This document shows, in pieces, positions 14,805 through 23,883 of a stretch of DNA of 64,000 nt. The notes beneath the pieces were generated by a model. The model saw only the letters and a list, made by a program, of their open reading frames with translations, had not been told where the DNA came from and did not search any database. A program made the translations under genes and the position numbers. How positions within the stretch are numbered: position 1 is the first letter of the stretch; every line of letters begins with the position of its first letter. This DNA comes from Oscillatoriales cyanobacterium (GTDB lineage: Bacteria > Cyanobacteriota > Cyanobacteriia > Cyanobacteriales > Microcoleaceae). The stretch lies in contig RDXX01000011.1 of assembly GCA_004292955.1 (NCBI GenBank), forward strand, positions 295,336 to 359,335, written 5' to 3'.

Positions 14805-17132
14805 CTAGACAATGTAGGGAGAGTCGATCGCCTTTGCGCGATTAATTGCTACCAATGTCTGGTAAATTAAAGCCGAAATCTCAGCGCGGGTGATGTCTCG
14901 CTGCCCAGAAAGCCGATCGCGCGCCGGATAGTTTACTACAATCTTCAAAGCTGTGGCTGTGGCTGCGGCGCTTAAAGCAAAATTAGGAATTTGATTGCGA
15001 TCGCTGTAAACTTTTAAAATATCGGGATTGCCACCCTTAAGTTCCAAACCGTTAACCAAAGATACGATCGCCTCAGTCTTCGTCAAATTCTGATTCGGGC
15101 CAAACTTCAGCCCTGGAAACCCGGACAAAAACCCCGCCCGATTCGCCCGATCGATCGCACTTCTCGCCCAAAAACTCGCCGAAACATCAATAAAATTGGT
15201 AGCCGCCGCCTTCGGAATCGGACTAAATGCACTCACCAAAAGCGCCGCATATTGAGCGCGATTTAAACTGTTGTCAGGCCCGAAAGAACCATCAGGAAAC
15301 CCACTAATTATATTCGCCGCAGCCAAAGCTTCAATAAACTTTTCTGCCCAATGTCCAGAAATATCGCTGAACCTGGAACCGCCGATATTTGGATTGCCGC
15401 CAGCCTTTCTCACCGCAGCTTGCACAGCTTTTAAAGCATTCACTTTCCCGCAACCAAACCAATCGCTGCGGCGAGTATTTGGATCGTAATTTCCCATGCG
15501 ATTTCCCAATTGCGGATCGGCATCAACATCGACAATTTTATCGGCAGTTTGTTCGAGAATTCCCCGCACTTCCCGCGCCGTCAAACGGGGGTTAGCAGAT
15601 AGCACTAAACCTGCCACTCCAGCGACTACTGGAGTGGCGCTAGAAGTGCCGCCAAAACTATCGGTATAGTCCCCCGAGTCGTAGCCGGCAACCCCGACGC
15701 GATCGGCAGTAAACACCCCCAAACCCGGCAAATACTGCGACACCTCCGGCGCAGTCGCAATAAATCCGGTTTCTGGTAGCCAGGTTCCCGGCGGCGCGTT
15801 GTTGCTGGGCGCGCAAACCGAGATGCTGGTGCCCCAATTGCTGTAGGCTGCTTTTTTGTTGAGGGAAGTGGAAGCAGACACCGCAATTACATCGGGGTGT
15901 ACGGCAAATCCTGCCAGCCAATTAGTTTTGCCGCCCACAACGTTATTTGGCCAGCCTTTCTCGTCCACAGTCCCGTTAACGGGGCGGTTGGCATTCCCCG
16001 CAGCAAACAGAATCACGCAGCCTCTGCCGCCCCGCCCTTGGGTTGCTGCTTTGGTGATGGCGGCACTCTGGCGTAGGGAAAGTGGATAGTAAACTGCCCC
16101 TGGGCCCCAACTGCAAGAGATGACGGCGGCACCTTTTTCGATCGCCCAATTGAAGATTTTTTCGATCGACTCGTCATCGAGAAAACCCGTGGTACGGATG
16201 GGCATCAGGGCGCATCCGGGGGCGACGCCGACAGTGCCTTTACCGTTTTCTTCCGCAGCGGCGACACCAGCGCAACTTGTCCCGTGGTTGTCCGATTCAG
16301 CAACCGGCATCGGGGAAGTATCGCCGTCTTTGAAATCGATGGGCGAGACGATTTTGCCTTGGCCTTGAAAATCGGGGTGCGTCAGATCGAATGAATCGTC
16401 GGCGATCGCAATTACGATCGATCGCACGCCGCGAGTTATATCCCAAGCTGGTTCTGCATAAATTTGAGCGCCGCTGACAACTCCGTCACCGCCTTTGTTA
16501 TTGAGATACCACTGTTTGGGATAAAGCGGATCGCGGGGTGTATAATGTTGCTGAGTTTCTAGGATAATATTGGGTTCCGCCACCAAAACTTCTGGATATC
16601 TTGTCAAGCGGTTGGCAATTTTAATCGGGTTTTCGGTTGCTTGTTTGGTGACTTCGCAGACGAAGGTATTGGGAATGCCTTCGACTGGCCGGATTATTGT
16701 TAAATTTGCTGCATTGGCGATCGCACTTCGCGATTCTTCGTTTACTTGTTCGCCAAATTGAATAGTAATGCGATCGGTTAAATAAAAGAATGTACTCGGA
16801 TTGTTTGCGGGACAATAGACATGGCTGGCAAAAACTACAGCATCACTGGCGCGGGCGGCTTGCATTGCTGCATCTAGGTTTTCCGGCGCCACTAGATATT
16901 CTTCCAGATTACTTTGGCCGACGCGACGGTTAAGTTTTGCCTGATTTGTTGCAGCCCAATTATTTGATGTCGATGCTGTCGCTGACGGACGGACTGTAAA
17001 GCGGTTTGGAACTTTTGACAGCAACAATTCATCGCCGCCGCGCTGCAAAATCACTGCCAGACTTGCTTCGGGAACTCCGATACCTTGATAATTTTGTAAG
17101 GTATTTGCGGAAAGTGCGATCGGTTGTGTCAT
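14805..17132 (-). CDS. Subtilisin-family (S8) protease with C-terminal SLH repeats
   Basis: A 775-residue serine protease. The catalytic triad is visible as Asp245 (IADDSFDLTHPDF), His283 (NHGTSCAG) and Ser497 (FGGTSSATP), with the oxyanion Asn380 in AAGN. The N-terminal 200 residues look like a pro-domain. After residue 590 come SLH-type segments: RFSDISGHWAEKFIEALAAA, then FIDVSASFWARSAIDRANRA, and a weaker third to the end. SLH repeats normally tether proteins to the cell wall or outer membrane, so an outer location is expected. No clear signal peptide precedes the N-terminus (MTQPIALSAN), which is unusual. Confidence 0.92.
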   Translation of the reverse strand: MTQPIALSANTLQNYQGIGVPEASLAVILQRGGDELLLSKVPNRFTVRPSATASTSNNWAATNQAKLNRRVGQSNLEEYLVAPENLDAAMQAARASDAVVFASHVYCPANNPSTFFYLTDRITIQFGEQVNEESRSAIANAANLTIIRPVEGIPNTFVCEVTKQATENPIKIANRLTRYPEVLVAEPNIILETQQHYTPRDPLYPKQWYLNNKGGDGVVSGAQIYAEPAWDITRGVRSIVIAIADDSFDLTHPDFQGQGKIVSPIDFKDGDTSPMPVAESDNHGTSCAGVAAAEENGKGTVGVAPGCALMPIRTTGFLDDESIEKIFNWAIEKGAAVISCSWGPGAVYYPLSLRQSAAITKAATQGRGGRGCVILFAAGNANRPVNGTVDEKGWPNNVVGGKTNWLAGFAVHPDVIAVSASTSLNKKAAYSNWGTSISVCAPSNNAPPGTWLPETGFIATAPEVSQYLPGLGVFTADRVGVAGYDSGDYTDSFGGTSSATPVVAGVAGLVLSANPRLTAREVRGILEQTADKIVDVDADPQLGNRMGNYDPNTRRSDWFGCGKVNALKAVQAAVRKAGGNPNIGGSRFSDISGHWAEKFIEALAAANIISGFPDGSFGPDNSLNRAQYAALLVSAFSPIPKAAATNFIDVSASFWARSAIDRANRAGFLSGFPGLKFGPNQNLTKTEAIVSLVNGLELKGGNPDILKVYSDRNQIPNFALSAAATATALKIVVNYPARDRLSGQRDITRAEISALIYQTLVAINRAKAIDSPYIV

Positions 17133-17291
17133 TAGAAATGCCCCTGTTCAGTTTTGATCCAGTATTTACTATATCTCTGAAAAACAGGCAAGATGCCTGT
17201 TCCACAAAGACTGAATCTTCTGGTGGGGAGTAGGGGTTGGGCTTCTAGCCCGCCCAAAAAAGGCCGATCGACAAAGATCGAACAACTACCA

Positions 17292-17690
17292 TCAAATAAA
17301 TACGCTAGGATTAACGTTAAAAAAATCTCCCAGCGCCTTAGCTTGCGCCTTGCTAATCGCCCGTTTCCCATTAACCACCTCAGAGACTACTCCTTTGGAA
17401 CCAATCACGCCGACTAAATCAGCTTGTTTGAGTTCGCGAATTTCCATGAAATGCAATAGAACATCCCGGGGAGTCACTTCTGGATCTGGGTAATATTTTG
17501 ATTCGTATTCTTCGATCAAGATTCCCCAGAGACTCAGTAAAGTTTCTTCTTCTAGTGTTAATTCTTCCTTAGACATCAGAAAATCGACTTCTGCGAGGGC
17601 AAGATCGTTATCTTCTTCGTTCAGGATGGGCTTAGGCTGCGATTTCGCCAGCAGTTGACCGTAGACTGTTTTCTCGATTGTGATATTCAT
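17292..17690 (-). CDS. HigA-like antitoxin or XRE regulator, orphan
   Basis: A 132-residue protein with a C-terminal HTH of the HigA/HTH-XRE type: DVLLHFMEIRELKQADLVGV, then IGSKGVVSEVVNGKRAISKA and QAKALGDFFNVNPSVFI. The N-terminal half carries the LTLEEETLLSLWGILIEEYE segment seen in this antitoxin family. No HigB-like toxin gene is adjacent, and both flanks are repeats or unrelated genes. Confidence 0.8.
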   Translation of the reverse strand: MNITIEKTVYGQLLAKSQPKPILNEEDNDLALAEVDFLMSKEELTLEEETLLSLWGILIEEYESKYYPDPEVTPRDVLLHFMEIRELKQADLVGVIGSKGVVSEVVNGKRAISKAQAKALGDFFNVNPSVFI

Positions 17691-17989
17691 GGTTCATTTT
17701 ATTGTTAAATTAGATCGAAACTTACGCATCAAAACCAAAGAAACCGGGTTTTTCACCAATTTTAAAGCCTCAAATGCAGTATTTAGGTAAAAAAACCCGG
17801 TTTCTGCCTCCGGGACTAAATCGCCGGGATATGTCCAATCCCCCGCGATTTCCTTTGTTTAATCCAAAATCGATCGCACCCTTTGACATTTGAACAAATT
17901 TGGTTTACACTTAGCCGGTTGCGATCGCCAATGGTAAGATCGGCTCAAGCTAAATATCTTTTTAAAGCGCCGAGGCGCAAAGTAATTTC
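17691..17989. repeat. Spacer with one hairpin repeat
   Basis: A 299-bp spacer containing the agaaaccgggttttt hairpin at 17739-17805, preceded by acttacgcatc as at 10731. A further AT-rich stretch and GCGATCGC follow before the secreted protein gene. No gene or clear promoter is seen. Confidence 0.75.
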
Positions 17990-18613
17990 ATGGTATACTC
18001 TGCAACTGTTTGCTGGCTTCGCTTCACCGCCCGGATGACGATCGGGGCGATCGCAGTTTTGACCCTGTTGCAACCGCTCCAAGCCCAAGCACAACAACCT
18101 TCTCGGCCAGATAACCAACCGCAAGTCGAACCCGCCGACGACCCCACAGACCCCAACAACCTCCGCCCTGTCACCCCAGACAGCAGCGTACTGAGCATTG
18201 CCGGAGGTCAGCGTTTGATGACAGAAGCCAGTGGTGCTATTTCCAGTCAAAATTACACGCTGGCGGCTCAAAAACTTCAAGAATCCCGCCAAATTTTCAA
18301 TCAACTCTCCAACTTCTACCAGCAACTGGGCAGCAGTTTTGCCGGAATTGACATCCGCTTGGCCGACAGCAACCGCACCAAAGCTGTGGAAACAGCCCAA
18401 ATGCGCGACGAAGCTACCTACCGGCTGGCGTTGGTACACCGCGCACAAAATAAGCCGGAACTGGCTGTTCCCCTACTGATTCAGATTATTCGATCGCAAC
18501 AGCCAACTCGCGACTTGGGTAAAAAAGCTTACCAGCAGTTACTGGAATTGGGCTTTGTGGATGCCCCCTATCCCCGGCCTGCGGCAACTCAACCGCGATC
18601 GTCTAACAAATAG
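17990..18613 (+). CDS. Secreted or membrane-anchored protein of unknown function
   Basis: A 207-residue protein. An N-terminal hydrophobic segment (MTIGAIAVLTLLQPLQAQAQ) looks like a signal peptide with cleavage near AQA-QQ. A Pro/Asp/Asn-rich linker follows (DDPTDPNNLRPVTPDSSV). The rest is helical and TPR-like (LMTEASGAISSQNYTLAAQK, then FAGIDIRLADSNRT and TYRLALVHRAQNKPELAVPL). The tail is Pro/Arg-rich. The pattern is of a periplasmic helical protein. No family is recognised. Confidence 0.65.
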   Translation: MVYSATVCWLRFTARMTIGAIAVLTLLQPLQAQAQQPSRPDNQPQVEPADDPTDPNNLRPVTPDSSVLSIAGGQRLMTEASGAISSQNYTLAAQKLQESRQIFNQLSNFYQQLGSSFAGIDIRLADSNRTKAVETAQMRDEATYRLALVHRAQNKPELAVPLLIQIIRSQQPTRDLGKKAYQQLLELGFVDAPYPRPAATQPRSSNK

Positions 18614-18655
18614 TTCCACTAAAATACTCAATACAGCCCTTTATCACAAATACCA

Positions 18656-18913
18656 ATGGTTACACCGTCTCAAGTAGCAGAAATGATTCAGACTGGATTA
18701 CCAGACGCTAAGCTAAAAGTTGAGGATTTGAGAGGCGGCGATCACTACCAGGTGAGAGTAGTCTCTGCTGCCTTTGAAGGGAAAACCCGAGTACAGCAAC
18801 ACCAACTGGTTTACGGAGCTCTCAAACAGGCAATGGCTAGTGAAGCTATCCACGCTTTGGCGTTGGAAACCTTAACTCCGGCAGAATGGGCAGCCAAAAG
18901 TGAAGTTGCTTAG
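18656..18913 (+). CDS. BolA/IbaG family protein
   Basis: An 85-residue BolA-fold protein. The family pattern is visible in VTPSQVAEMIQTGLPDAKLK, then EDLRGGDHYQVRVVSAAFEG and HQLVYGALKQAMASEAIHAL. BolA proteins form [2Fe-2S]-bridged complexes with CGFS glutaredoxins and take part in iron-sulfur and redox regulation. The monothiol glutaredoxin gene is downstream on the same strand, separated by a 338-bp repeat-rich gap. Confidence 0.9.
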   Translation: MVTPSQVAEMIQTGLPDAKLKVEDLRGGDHYQVRVVSAAFEGKTRVQQHQLVYGALKQAMASEAIHALALETLTPAEWAAKSEVA

Positions 18914-19251
18914 TTTTTTAGTCGCAATTATCGCAAGTTTGTGCTTGTGTCAATAGTCGCTTGAGAAACAGTTGCTAACCAAAGAAATCGGCTTTTGCAC
19001 CGGAATCTATGGCTTTCAACAGTTGACAGTTGACAGTTGACAGTTGACAGTTGACAGTTTGATAGCGACCTCTACCCTTAAGTCCGAGGATTGGAGTAAT
19101 CAATAGTCTGATTTTAATTTCTCCCTCAAAGACTTGGGGCTTTCAACCAATTCTTTCTGGTAACGAGAAATTTTCGTTAAAAACCCGGTTTCTGCCTCAT
19201 GAGAAACTACTGTCAACGTTTAAAAATTTTCAAACAATATTAGGAGATACC
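18914..19251. repeat. bolA-grx spacer with composite repeat
   Basis: This 338-bp gap has cagttga heptamers at about 19017-19058. A block at about 19059-19165 carries gacctctaccctt, aagtccgaggattgg and aatcaatagtctgatttt, and recurs at about 48804-48891. A right arm aaaaacccggtttctg lies at 19179-19194. A degenerate left arm (aaagaaatcggctttt) lies at about 18979-18994, so this looks like the gaaaccggg hairpin family split by inserted repeats. AGGAGA precedes the glutaredoxin start. Confidence 0.7.
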
Positions 19252-19572
19252 ATGAGTACAGCACATGAAAGAATTGACGAATTGGTTAAGCAAAACAAAA
19301 TCATGGTGTTCATGAAGGGCAATAAGTTAATGCCACAGTGCGGTTTCTCTAATACTGTGGTGCAAATTCTCAATACGATGGGAGTGCCTTACGAAACAGT
19401 TGATGTTTTGGCAGACCAAGAAATTCGTCAAGGCGTTAAAGAGTATTCCAACTGGCCGACAATTCCCCAAGTTTATATCAATGGCGAGTTTCTTGGCGGC
19501 TCGGATATTCTGATCGAAATGTATCAAAAGGGCGAATTGCAAGAAGTTGTAGAAGTCGCTTTGGCTTCTTAA
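19252..19572 (+). CDS. grxD: Monothiol glutaredoxin (CGFS, Grx4 type)
   Basis: A 106-residue monothiol glutaredoxin. The active-site CGFS is in [16 protein letters not shown], with the glutathione-binding [19 protein letters not shown] and the start of the fold (IMVFMKGN). Such proteins bind [2Fe-2S] clusters and work with BolA proteins, and the BolA gene is just upstream. AGGAGA precedes the ATG with good spacing. Confidence 0.95.
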   Translation: MSTAHERIDELVKQNKIMVFMKGNKLMPQCGFSNTVVQILNTMGVPYETVDVLADQEIRQGVKEYSNWPTIPQVYINGEFLGGSDILIEMYQKGELQEVVEVALAS

Positions 19573-19939
19573 ACAGTTGACAGTTGACAGTTGACAGTTG
19601 ACAGTAAAGTGTGAATCGTGAGGTTTTTTTATGGGGATTTCAACTCCACTCCCCCACGCCACATTCCTGAAGTGGGGAAGTTAAACCCGCTAGCGGACAA
19701 TTGTCAATTGCCCACTGTTTAAAATCAGACAGAACAAACATAGCCCCGACTTCTTCAAGAAGCCGGGGATCTAATAGCAACCGGGTTTTACGTTGAATTA
19801 GGTTGATTTATAGCAGAAGCAAGAAGGAAGAAGGAAAAAGCAGGAAATCACAAATAACCAATTCCCGATTCCCGATTCCCTCTTTTGCCGATGCCCGATG
19901 CCCAAATAATCAGCGGGTTTATTAAACCAAATTTGGTGT
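19573..19939. repeat. grx-DUF6761 spacer, repeats only
   Basis: The 367-bp gap holds cagttga heptamers (19573-19605), a segment at about 19650-19685 (ttcctgaagtggggaag) loosely like the first 35 bp of the window, and a hairpin at 19744-19768 (ccccgacttctt against aagaagccgggg). Short tandem units cgattcc and cgatgcc lie at 19863-19902. No gene is seen. Confidence 0.65.
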
Positions 19940-20194
19940 TTAATAATAGTCTGATTCAGCTTGCGTTTGTGTCTGTGGCATTTCAAAATTGGAAGTATCG
20001 TGAATGTAACGCGCTGCTTCTTCCTCTAATCTGTGAATCAGATAGGGTTCCAGGCTGTTACAATGTCGCAGGGCTGCGAGGTAGCCATCTAAGTAAAGCC
20101 GCAGGTCATCGAAACGATAACCTCTATTCCACATTTCGACGAGAGCGTCGGTGAGTTTTTGGTAGTGCCGGATTGTTTGGGTGTCTTGTAGCAT
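19940..20194 (-). CDS. DUF6761-type small protein
   Basis: An 84-residue acidic, helical protein that I match to the cyanobacterial DUF6761 family. The body TIRHYQKLTDALVEMWNRGY, then RFDDLRLYLDGYLAALRHCN and SLEPYLIHRLEEEAARYIHD looks conserved, and the tail is polar. No membrane segment or catalytic motif is seen and its function is unknown. Confidence 0.75.
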   Translation of the reverse strand: MLQDTQTIRHYQKLTDALVEMWNRGYRFDDLRLYLDGYLAALRHCNSLEPYLIHRLEEEAARYIHDTSNFEMPQTQTQAESDYY

Positions 20195-20338
20195 GGTCTG
20201 AGTTTGAAATCCTTTGTGGTGTATAATGACGGCGGGATTTAGGAACTGCCCGGATTCATACTGAGCAAGCTCAGAAGAGAGGCGATTGCTAAATAAAAGC
20301 TTTTACCCTGCTCAACAGGCTACCCTCCATAAAAAATT

Positions 20339-20545
20339 TCACTTGCTGCTATGCAGTGGCTCGACTCTTTGGCGCGCACCTAAATAATTCACCGTGCGTT
20401 TAATAGAATCGGGATGTTGCTGAATTTGGCGATCGAACTGAGTGAGTGTTCCGGCTACCGAGCGAACGGTTGCACGCATTTTAGTTTCAGTTACGCGATT
20501 TGTCAACTTCCTGGGAGTGGATACCCTGTCGGGGGGTTCGGTCAA
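20339..20545 (-). CDS. Possible small basic protein
   Basis: A short basic frame containing MRATVRSVAGTLTQFDRQIQ and QHPDSIKRTVNYLGARQRVE. The true start is unclear: TTG at 20545, TTG within KLTNRV (after CCAGGAAG), or ATG at 20479 giving 46 residues. The composition is protein-like, but no family is recognised. It lies alone in a 596-bp gap before the response regulator. Confidence 0.3.
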   Translation of the reverse strand: MTEPPDRVSTPRKLTNRVTETKMRATVRSVAGTLTQFDRQIQQHPDSIKRTVNYLGARQRVEPLHSSK

Positions 20546-20790
20546 AGCAGGTGGCTAGGTCATAGGCTCGATCGGCTGTAAGCTATATTATTTTCATTGT
20601 AAGCTCACCGCCAGAATGATTTAACCTTTCTCAGGTCTGACGATCGCAATTTGACCAAATCTTTAAAATTGATACTAGAAGTTTGTTCGTCGCTTTAAAC
20701 GCAGCTTATGCTTGAGTAGCCATGGTTACAAAACCTTGACAAAAGCTCTGTTAACCTGGTACCCATTAGTGATAAGGGAAGCTCGCCGTT

Positions 20791-21540
20791 GTGGGATCTG
20801 CAAGTATTTCAATTGTTGAAGGAAATCCGCACCTGCGATCGCTCTTGGGCTGGCATTTACAGCAAGTCGGTCACTGGGTGCACCAATCAGCGGATATCAG
20901 TCATGCTAGGGAAATATTTTTCAGCCGCCAGCCAACCCTAGTGATTCTTGATGCCCAATTGCCTGATGGGGACGGTTTGGAATTTTGCCGCTGGCTCCAA
21001 CAGCAGCAGCAATCGCTGATTTTGATGCTATCAGCGCGGAATTCAGAAGCGGATATTGTCGAAGGTTTGAAGTCGGGCGCCGACGATTACCTGACTAAAC
21101 CGTTTGGGATGCAAGAATTTATGGCTAGGGTGGAAGCCCTGATGCGCCGCAACCGCACAATGGTACCGCCCGCGATGCTGGAGTGCGGGCGGCTAAAAAT
21201 TGACTTGGTACAGCGCCGAGTCAGGCTGCATGAGGAACACATCGAGCTTACTCCCCAGGAATTCAGCCTGCTGTACGTGCTGGCTCAAGCTGGAGGAGTG
21301 CCTTTGTCGCGCTCCGATTTGCTGCGTCGGGCGTGGCCGGATGCGATTGACAACCCGCGCACGATCGACACTCACGTACTCTCTCTGCGGAAAAAAATCG
21401 AAATCGACCCGCGACAGCCGAGTCTAATTCAAACTGTGCGGAATGTCGGCTACCGCCTGAATCTGGAATTGTTGAATACGAATCAACAACATTCACCCGT
21501 ATTCGGCGCTCCGACATCTGAAACTATCATTAGCCGATAG
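20791..21540 (+). CDS. OmpR/PhoB-type response regulator
   Basis: A 249-residue two-component regulator. The receiver domain has the phosphoacceptor Asp54 (LVILDAQLPDGDG) and the conserved Lys in DDYLTKPFGM. The DNA-binding winged helix contains IELTPQEFSLLYVLAQAGG, LSRSDLLRRAWPDA and IDTHVLSLRKKIE. The N-terminal acidic pair is reduced to one acid (VEGNPHLR), so phosphorylation may be altered. Overall it resembles cyanobacterial NblR-like regulators, but I cannot fix the orthologue. The start is GTG. No histidine kinase gene is adjacent. Confidence 0.88.
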   Translation: MGSASISIVEGNPHLRSLLGWHLQQVGHWVHQSADISHAREIFFSRQPTLVILDAQLPDGDGLEFCRWLQQQQQSLILMLSARNSEADIVEGLKSGADDYLTKPFGMQEFMARVEALMRRNRTMVPPAMLECGRLKIDLVQRRVRLHEEHIELTPQEFSLLYVLAQAGGVPLSRSDLLRRAWPDAIDNPRTIDTHVLSLRKKIEIDPRQPSLIQTVRNVGYRLNLELLNTNQQHSPVFGAPTSETIISR

Positions 21541-21548
21541 ATCTGATT

Positions 21549-21899
21549 TTAGGTTGAGAATTGATGTGCGATCGCATCTGTTCTCGCGGCCATAATAAAA
21601 TCATTGCGGTGCAGTCCCGAAATCGAGTGAGTCCACCAAGTAACGGTAACTTTTCCCCATTCGGTTAACAGTGCGGGGTGATGCCCTTCAGTTTCTGCTG
21701 CTTCGCCTACACTGTTAGTAAAGGCGATCGCACTTTTGAAATCCGGGAACTTGTAAGTGCGCTCTAACTGGGGAATACCATTTTTTTCAATCAAATTCCA
21801 GTCGGGAATTTGAGGTTTGAGTTGGACAATTTCGTAAGCTGTGACGCGGGGAGAGTTTGGGAGGCAGGCGGCACATTTTTCTTGCAATAGGGTGGGCAT
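21549..21899 (-). CDS. 4a-hydroxytetrahydrobiopterin dehydratase
   Basis: A 116-residue pterin-4a-carbinolamine dehydratase (PCD/DCoH fold), which dehydrates 4a-hydroxytetrahydropterin for cofactor recycling. The signature [20 protein letters not shown] with the downstream H and ND ([10 protein letters not shown]) fits the active-site pattern. The length is close to the family norm. It converges on the response regulator with 8 bp between the stops. Confidence 0.92.
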   Translation of the reverse strand: MPTLLQEKCAACLPNSPRVTAYEIVQLKPQIPDWNLIEKNGIPQLERTYKFPDFKSAIAFTNSVGEAAETEGHHPALLTEWGKVTVTWWTHSISGLHRNDFIMAARTDAIAHQFST

Positions 21900-21946
21900 A
21901 AATTGCTTTTTAGTTCGATGATAGTTTTCTGGGTATTCTATTAGGA

Positions 21947-22309
21947 TTAAGCTAAAGGTACATAACTAATGCGATCTAGATATTCATCATCATCAGCCGC
22001 TTCTGCAATTAATACTAAATCAGCAATCACTTGACCAACATCTGCTTGACGGCGAAGTACCAAAATTCCTGGTAAATGATGACCTGTGCTTAAATGATCT
22101 GCCAAGTGAAATGGCATTGAGCGGCGGTTCTTAGTAATGAGTAAAAAACCATTTTTTTCACACCAAACTATAATTTCTGGATCTAGTGTACCTCTAGGTG
22201 GCACACCTGAATCGCCAACCGTGTGGATAATTAAATTTGGTAGATGACGCAATAGCTGTTCGCGATACAAGGACGGCATATTTTCATCTATAAGGTACTG
22301 AATTGCCAT
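21947..22309 (-). CDS. DUF5615 PIN-like toxin
   Basis: A 120-residue protein with the Mut7-C/DUF5615 PIN-like fold: [20 protein letters not shown] with the acidic DEN, then [17 protein letters not shown] and [20 protein letters not shown]. Such proteins are toxin-like RNases partnered with DUF433 proteins. Its start directly abuts the stop of the DUF433 gene upstream on this strand, so the two are coupled. Confidence 0.82.
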   Translation of the reverse strand: MAIQYLIDENMPSLYREQLLRHLPNLIIHTVGDSGVPPRGTLDPEIIVWCEKNGFLLITKNRRSMPFHLADHLSTGHHLPGILVLRRQADVGQVIADLVLIAEAADDDEYLDRISYVPLA

Positions 22310-22684
22310 TTATTGTGCTGCTGCCCGATTCGCATCGCCTTCTGCTTTTAACTTCCGAAGCCGTAAGACAACAGGCGGAGGATTTTTATCGTGTTCTGCC
22401 TGTGCTTTTAGAGTGTACTCTAACCAATCTTCTACATACTTTTCTACAATTTCTGGATTTTGTAGATAGTAAAAAATTGTAGCGTAAATTTGCTCTAAAG
22501 TTACTGTGGGAAACAGCTCTGCTATGACTTCTGGTGATTTCTTACCATAAATGTATTCATCGAGAATATCCTCGATCCCAATGCGGGTCTCTTTAATGCG
22601 AATATCATCAGCCGCCCAAAAATCAAAATAGTCTTTTAATTGCTTTGGTTTCTTGACTACAGTTACTTCTACAGTTTTACTCAT
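22310..22684 (-). CDS. DUF433 antitoxin-like protein
   Basis: A 124-residue DUF433-type HTH protein. The core is DIRIKETRIGIEDILDEYIY, then GKKSPEVIAELFPTVTLEQI and YATIFYYLQNPEIVEKYVED. DUF433 proteins pair with PIN-like DUF5615 toxins as putative antitoxins. ATG at 22684 (MSKTVEV) is preferred to an eight-residue longer start at 22708, because family members begin near it. The C-terminal tail is charged. Confidence 0.82.
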   Translation of the reverse strand: MSKTVEVTVVKKPKQLKDYFDFWAADDIRIKETRIGIEDILDEYIYGKKSPEVIAELFPTVTLEQIYATIFYYLQNPEIVEKYVEDWLEYTLKAQAEHDKNPPPVVLRLRKLKAEGDANRAAAQ

Positions 22685-22833
22685 TGTCTCTGGCTCGCTA
22701 TCGAACACTTACCAACTTTAATTATAGCACGATCGTTGTGCGTCAGCCTGATGTAAATAAATGTTCGATCGCCCGTTTTTTCGGATAATTCATCAAAGAG
22801 CGATCGCACTCTCTTTTTCCGCCCAATTCAGTA

Positions 22834-23718
22834 TTAACCGTTCAAAAATCGATCGGGATCGATGCCAGATTCCCGCAGTCTTTCGATCAAAGATTGTAAG
22901 CGAGTTTCGGCAATCTCTGCACGCTCCTGTGCCTCATCTGCCCGCTCTTGTGCCTCATCGGCACGCTCTTGTGCCTGCTCGGCTCGCTCCTCGGGAGTCG
23001 GAATCCAATTGCCTTCACTATCGTACCAGCGCAACCACAGTCGATCGACTCCCAGATAATCCCCGTGCCACAAACCCAAGCCTAAATCAATCTCAGGCAT
23101 CCACAGGCGCGAGTCAGACAGTTCTAATTCTTCATAGCGAGCGCCATCCAATTTAAAAGCCCTCAATCGATTAGTGTAGCGACTGAAAACAACATAATAA
23201 GGAATCCGCAAAACCTGCTCGTAAACCTCCCATTTCCGCAGTGGCTTTTCCAAACTCGGTTCGTGGTTAATGTTACCATTACCTGCGATTTCCTCAGACA
23301 CAGACGGCAGTTTTTCCCCATCATTTTCTCCCAAATCTTCTTTTTCTGTTCCCGGCGAGAGCAATTCTACAATCACAAAAGGATTCACACCCTCTTGCCA
23401 AATGACATAACTCAGCCGCATATCAACTTCATCATACAATCGGGAAACTCCCACAACTCCAAACCAATCCGGGCGCTTGTACCAAAGCGGGTGACGCACG
23501 TCATAATAAAGATTCATGTCGCTTCCGGTAAATATTTGGGAAGCTGAATAGGTAGAAGGGCGGAAGGTGTAGCTCAGCAACTGCGGTTGCAAGCCGTGAA
23601 ATTCATCGGGCAAACCAGGTTCCTCCGGATTTTCGCTAGGTAGATCGTACATCGTGGGGAGTGTTTCTCTGGGCGATCTGGGCGGCTCTGTTTGAGGCAC
23701 GGGATATTTAGGAAACAT
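22834..23718 (-). CDS. Uma2 family (DUF820) nuclease with coiled-coil tail
   Basis: A 294-residue member of the Uma2/DUF820 PD-(D/E)XK superfamily, very abundant in filamentous cyanobacteria. The core has KRPDWFGVVGVSRLYDEVDM, then the FVIVELLSPGTEKEDLGEND strand with catalytic E and SP, and the YYVVFSRYTNRLRAFKL strand region. From about residue 235 a heptad tail of repeated AQERADE units forms a coiled coil before the ending RESGIDPDRFL. The function of Uma2 proteins is not established. A second family member lies at 39374-40192. Confidence 0.88.
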   Translation of the reverse strand: MFPKYPVPQTEPPRSPRETLPTMYDLPSENPEEPGLPDEFHGLQPQLLSYTFRPSTYSASQIFTGSDMNLYYDVRHPLWYKRPDWFGVVGVSRLYDEVDMRLSYVIWQEGVNPFVIVELLSPGTEKEDLGENDGEKLPSVSEEIAGNGNINHEPSLEKPLRKWEVYEQVLRIPYYVVFSRYTNRLRAFKLDGARYEELELSDSRLWMPEIDLGLGLWHGDYLGVDRLWLRWYDSEGNWIPTPEERAEQAQERADEAQERADEAQERAEIAETRLQSLIERLRESGIDPDRFLNG

Positions 23719-23883
23719 AAGAATTTAGGGGATAACTGACTTGATTTTAACTCAACATGATTTACCTGCGGAGGCTGAGAAACCTGGTTTCTTCCGAGAT
23801 GCCTCACCGTCAAATATCAGATTTATCGAAACCGATTTTCTTTGCGGAATTAACTGCTAAAGTCCTCGCATCATGAATTCACA

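Noticed and set aside
14547-14870. A plus-strand frame of 107 codons over the 58-bp palindrome
   Set aside because: It is largely translation of the inverted repeat and of the 3' end of the S8 protease gene on the other strand; the residue pattern (RTEVRSILRTEVRT) is repeat-derived.
20195-20338. A possible small RNA or promoter before the DUF6761 gene (TATAAT near 20222)
   Set aside because: No properly spaced -35 and only a 5-bp stem (ctgag-ctcag), too weak to call.
22761-23156. A plus-strand frame antisense to the Uma2 coiled coil
   Set aside because: The repeated HLPALVPHRHALV pattern is the complement of the coiled-coil coding repeat.
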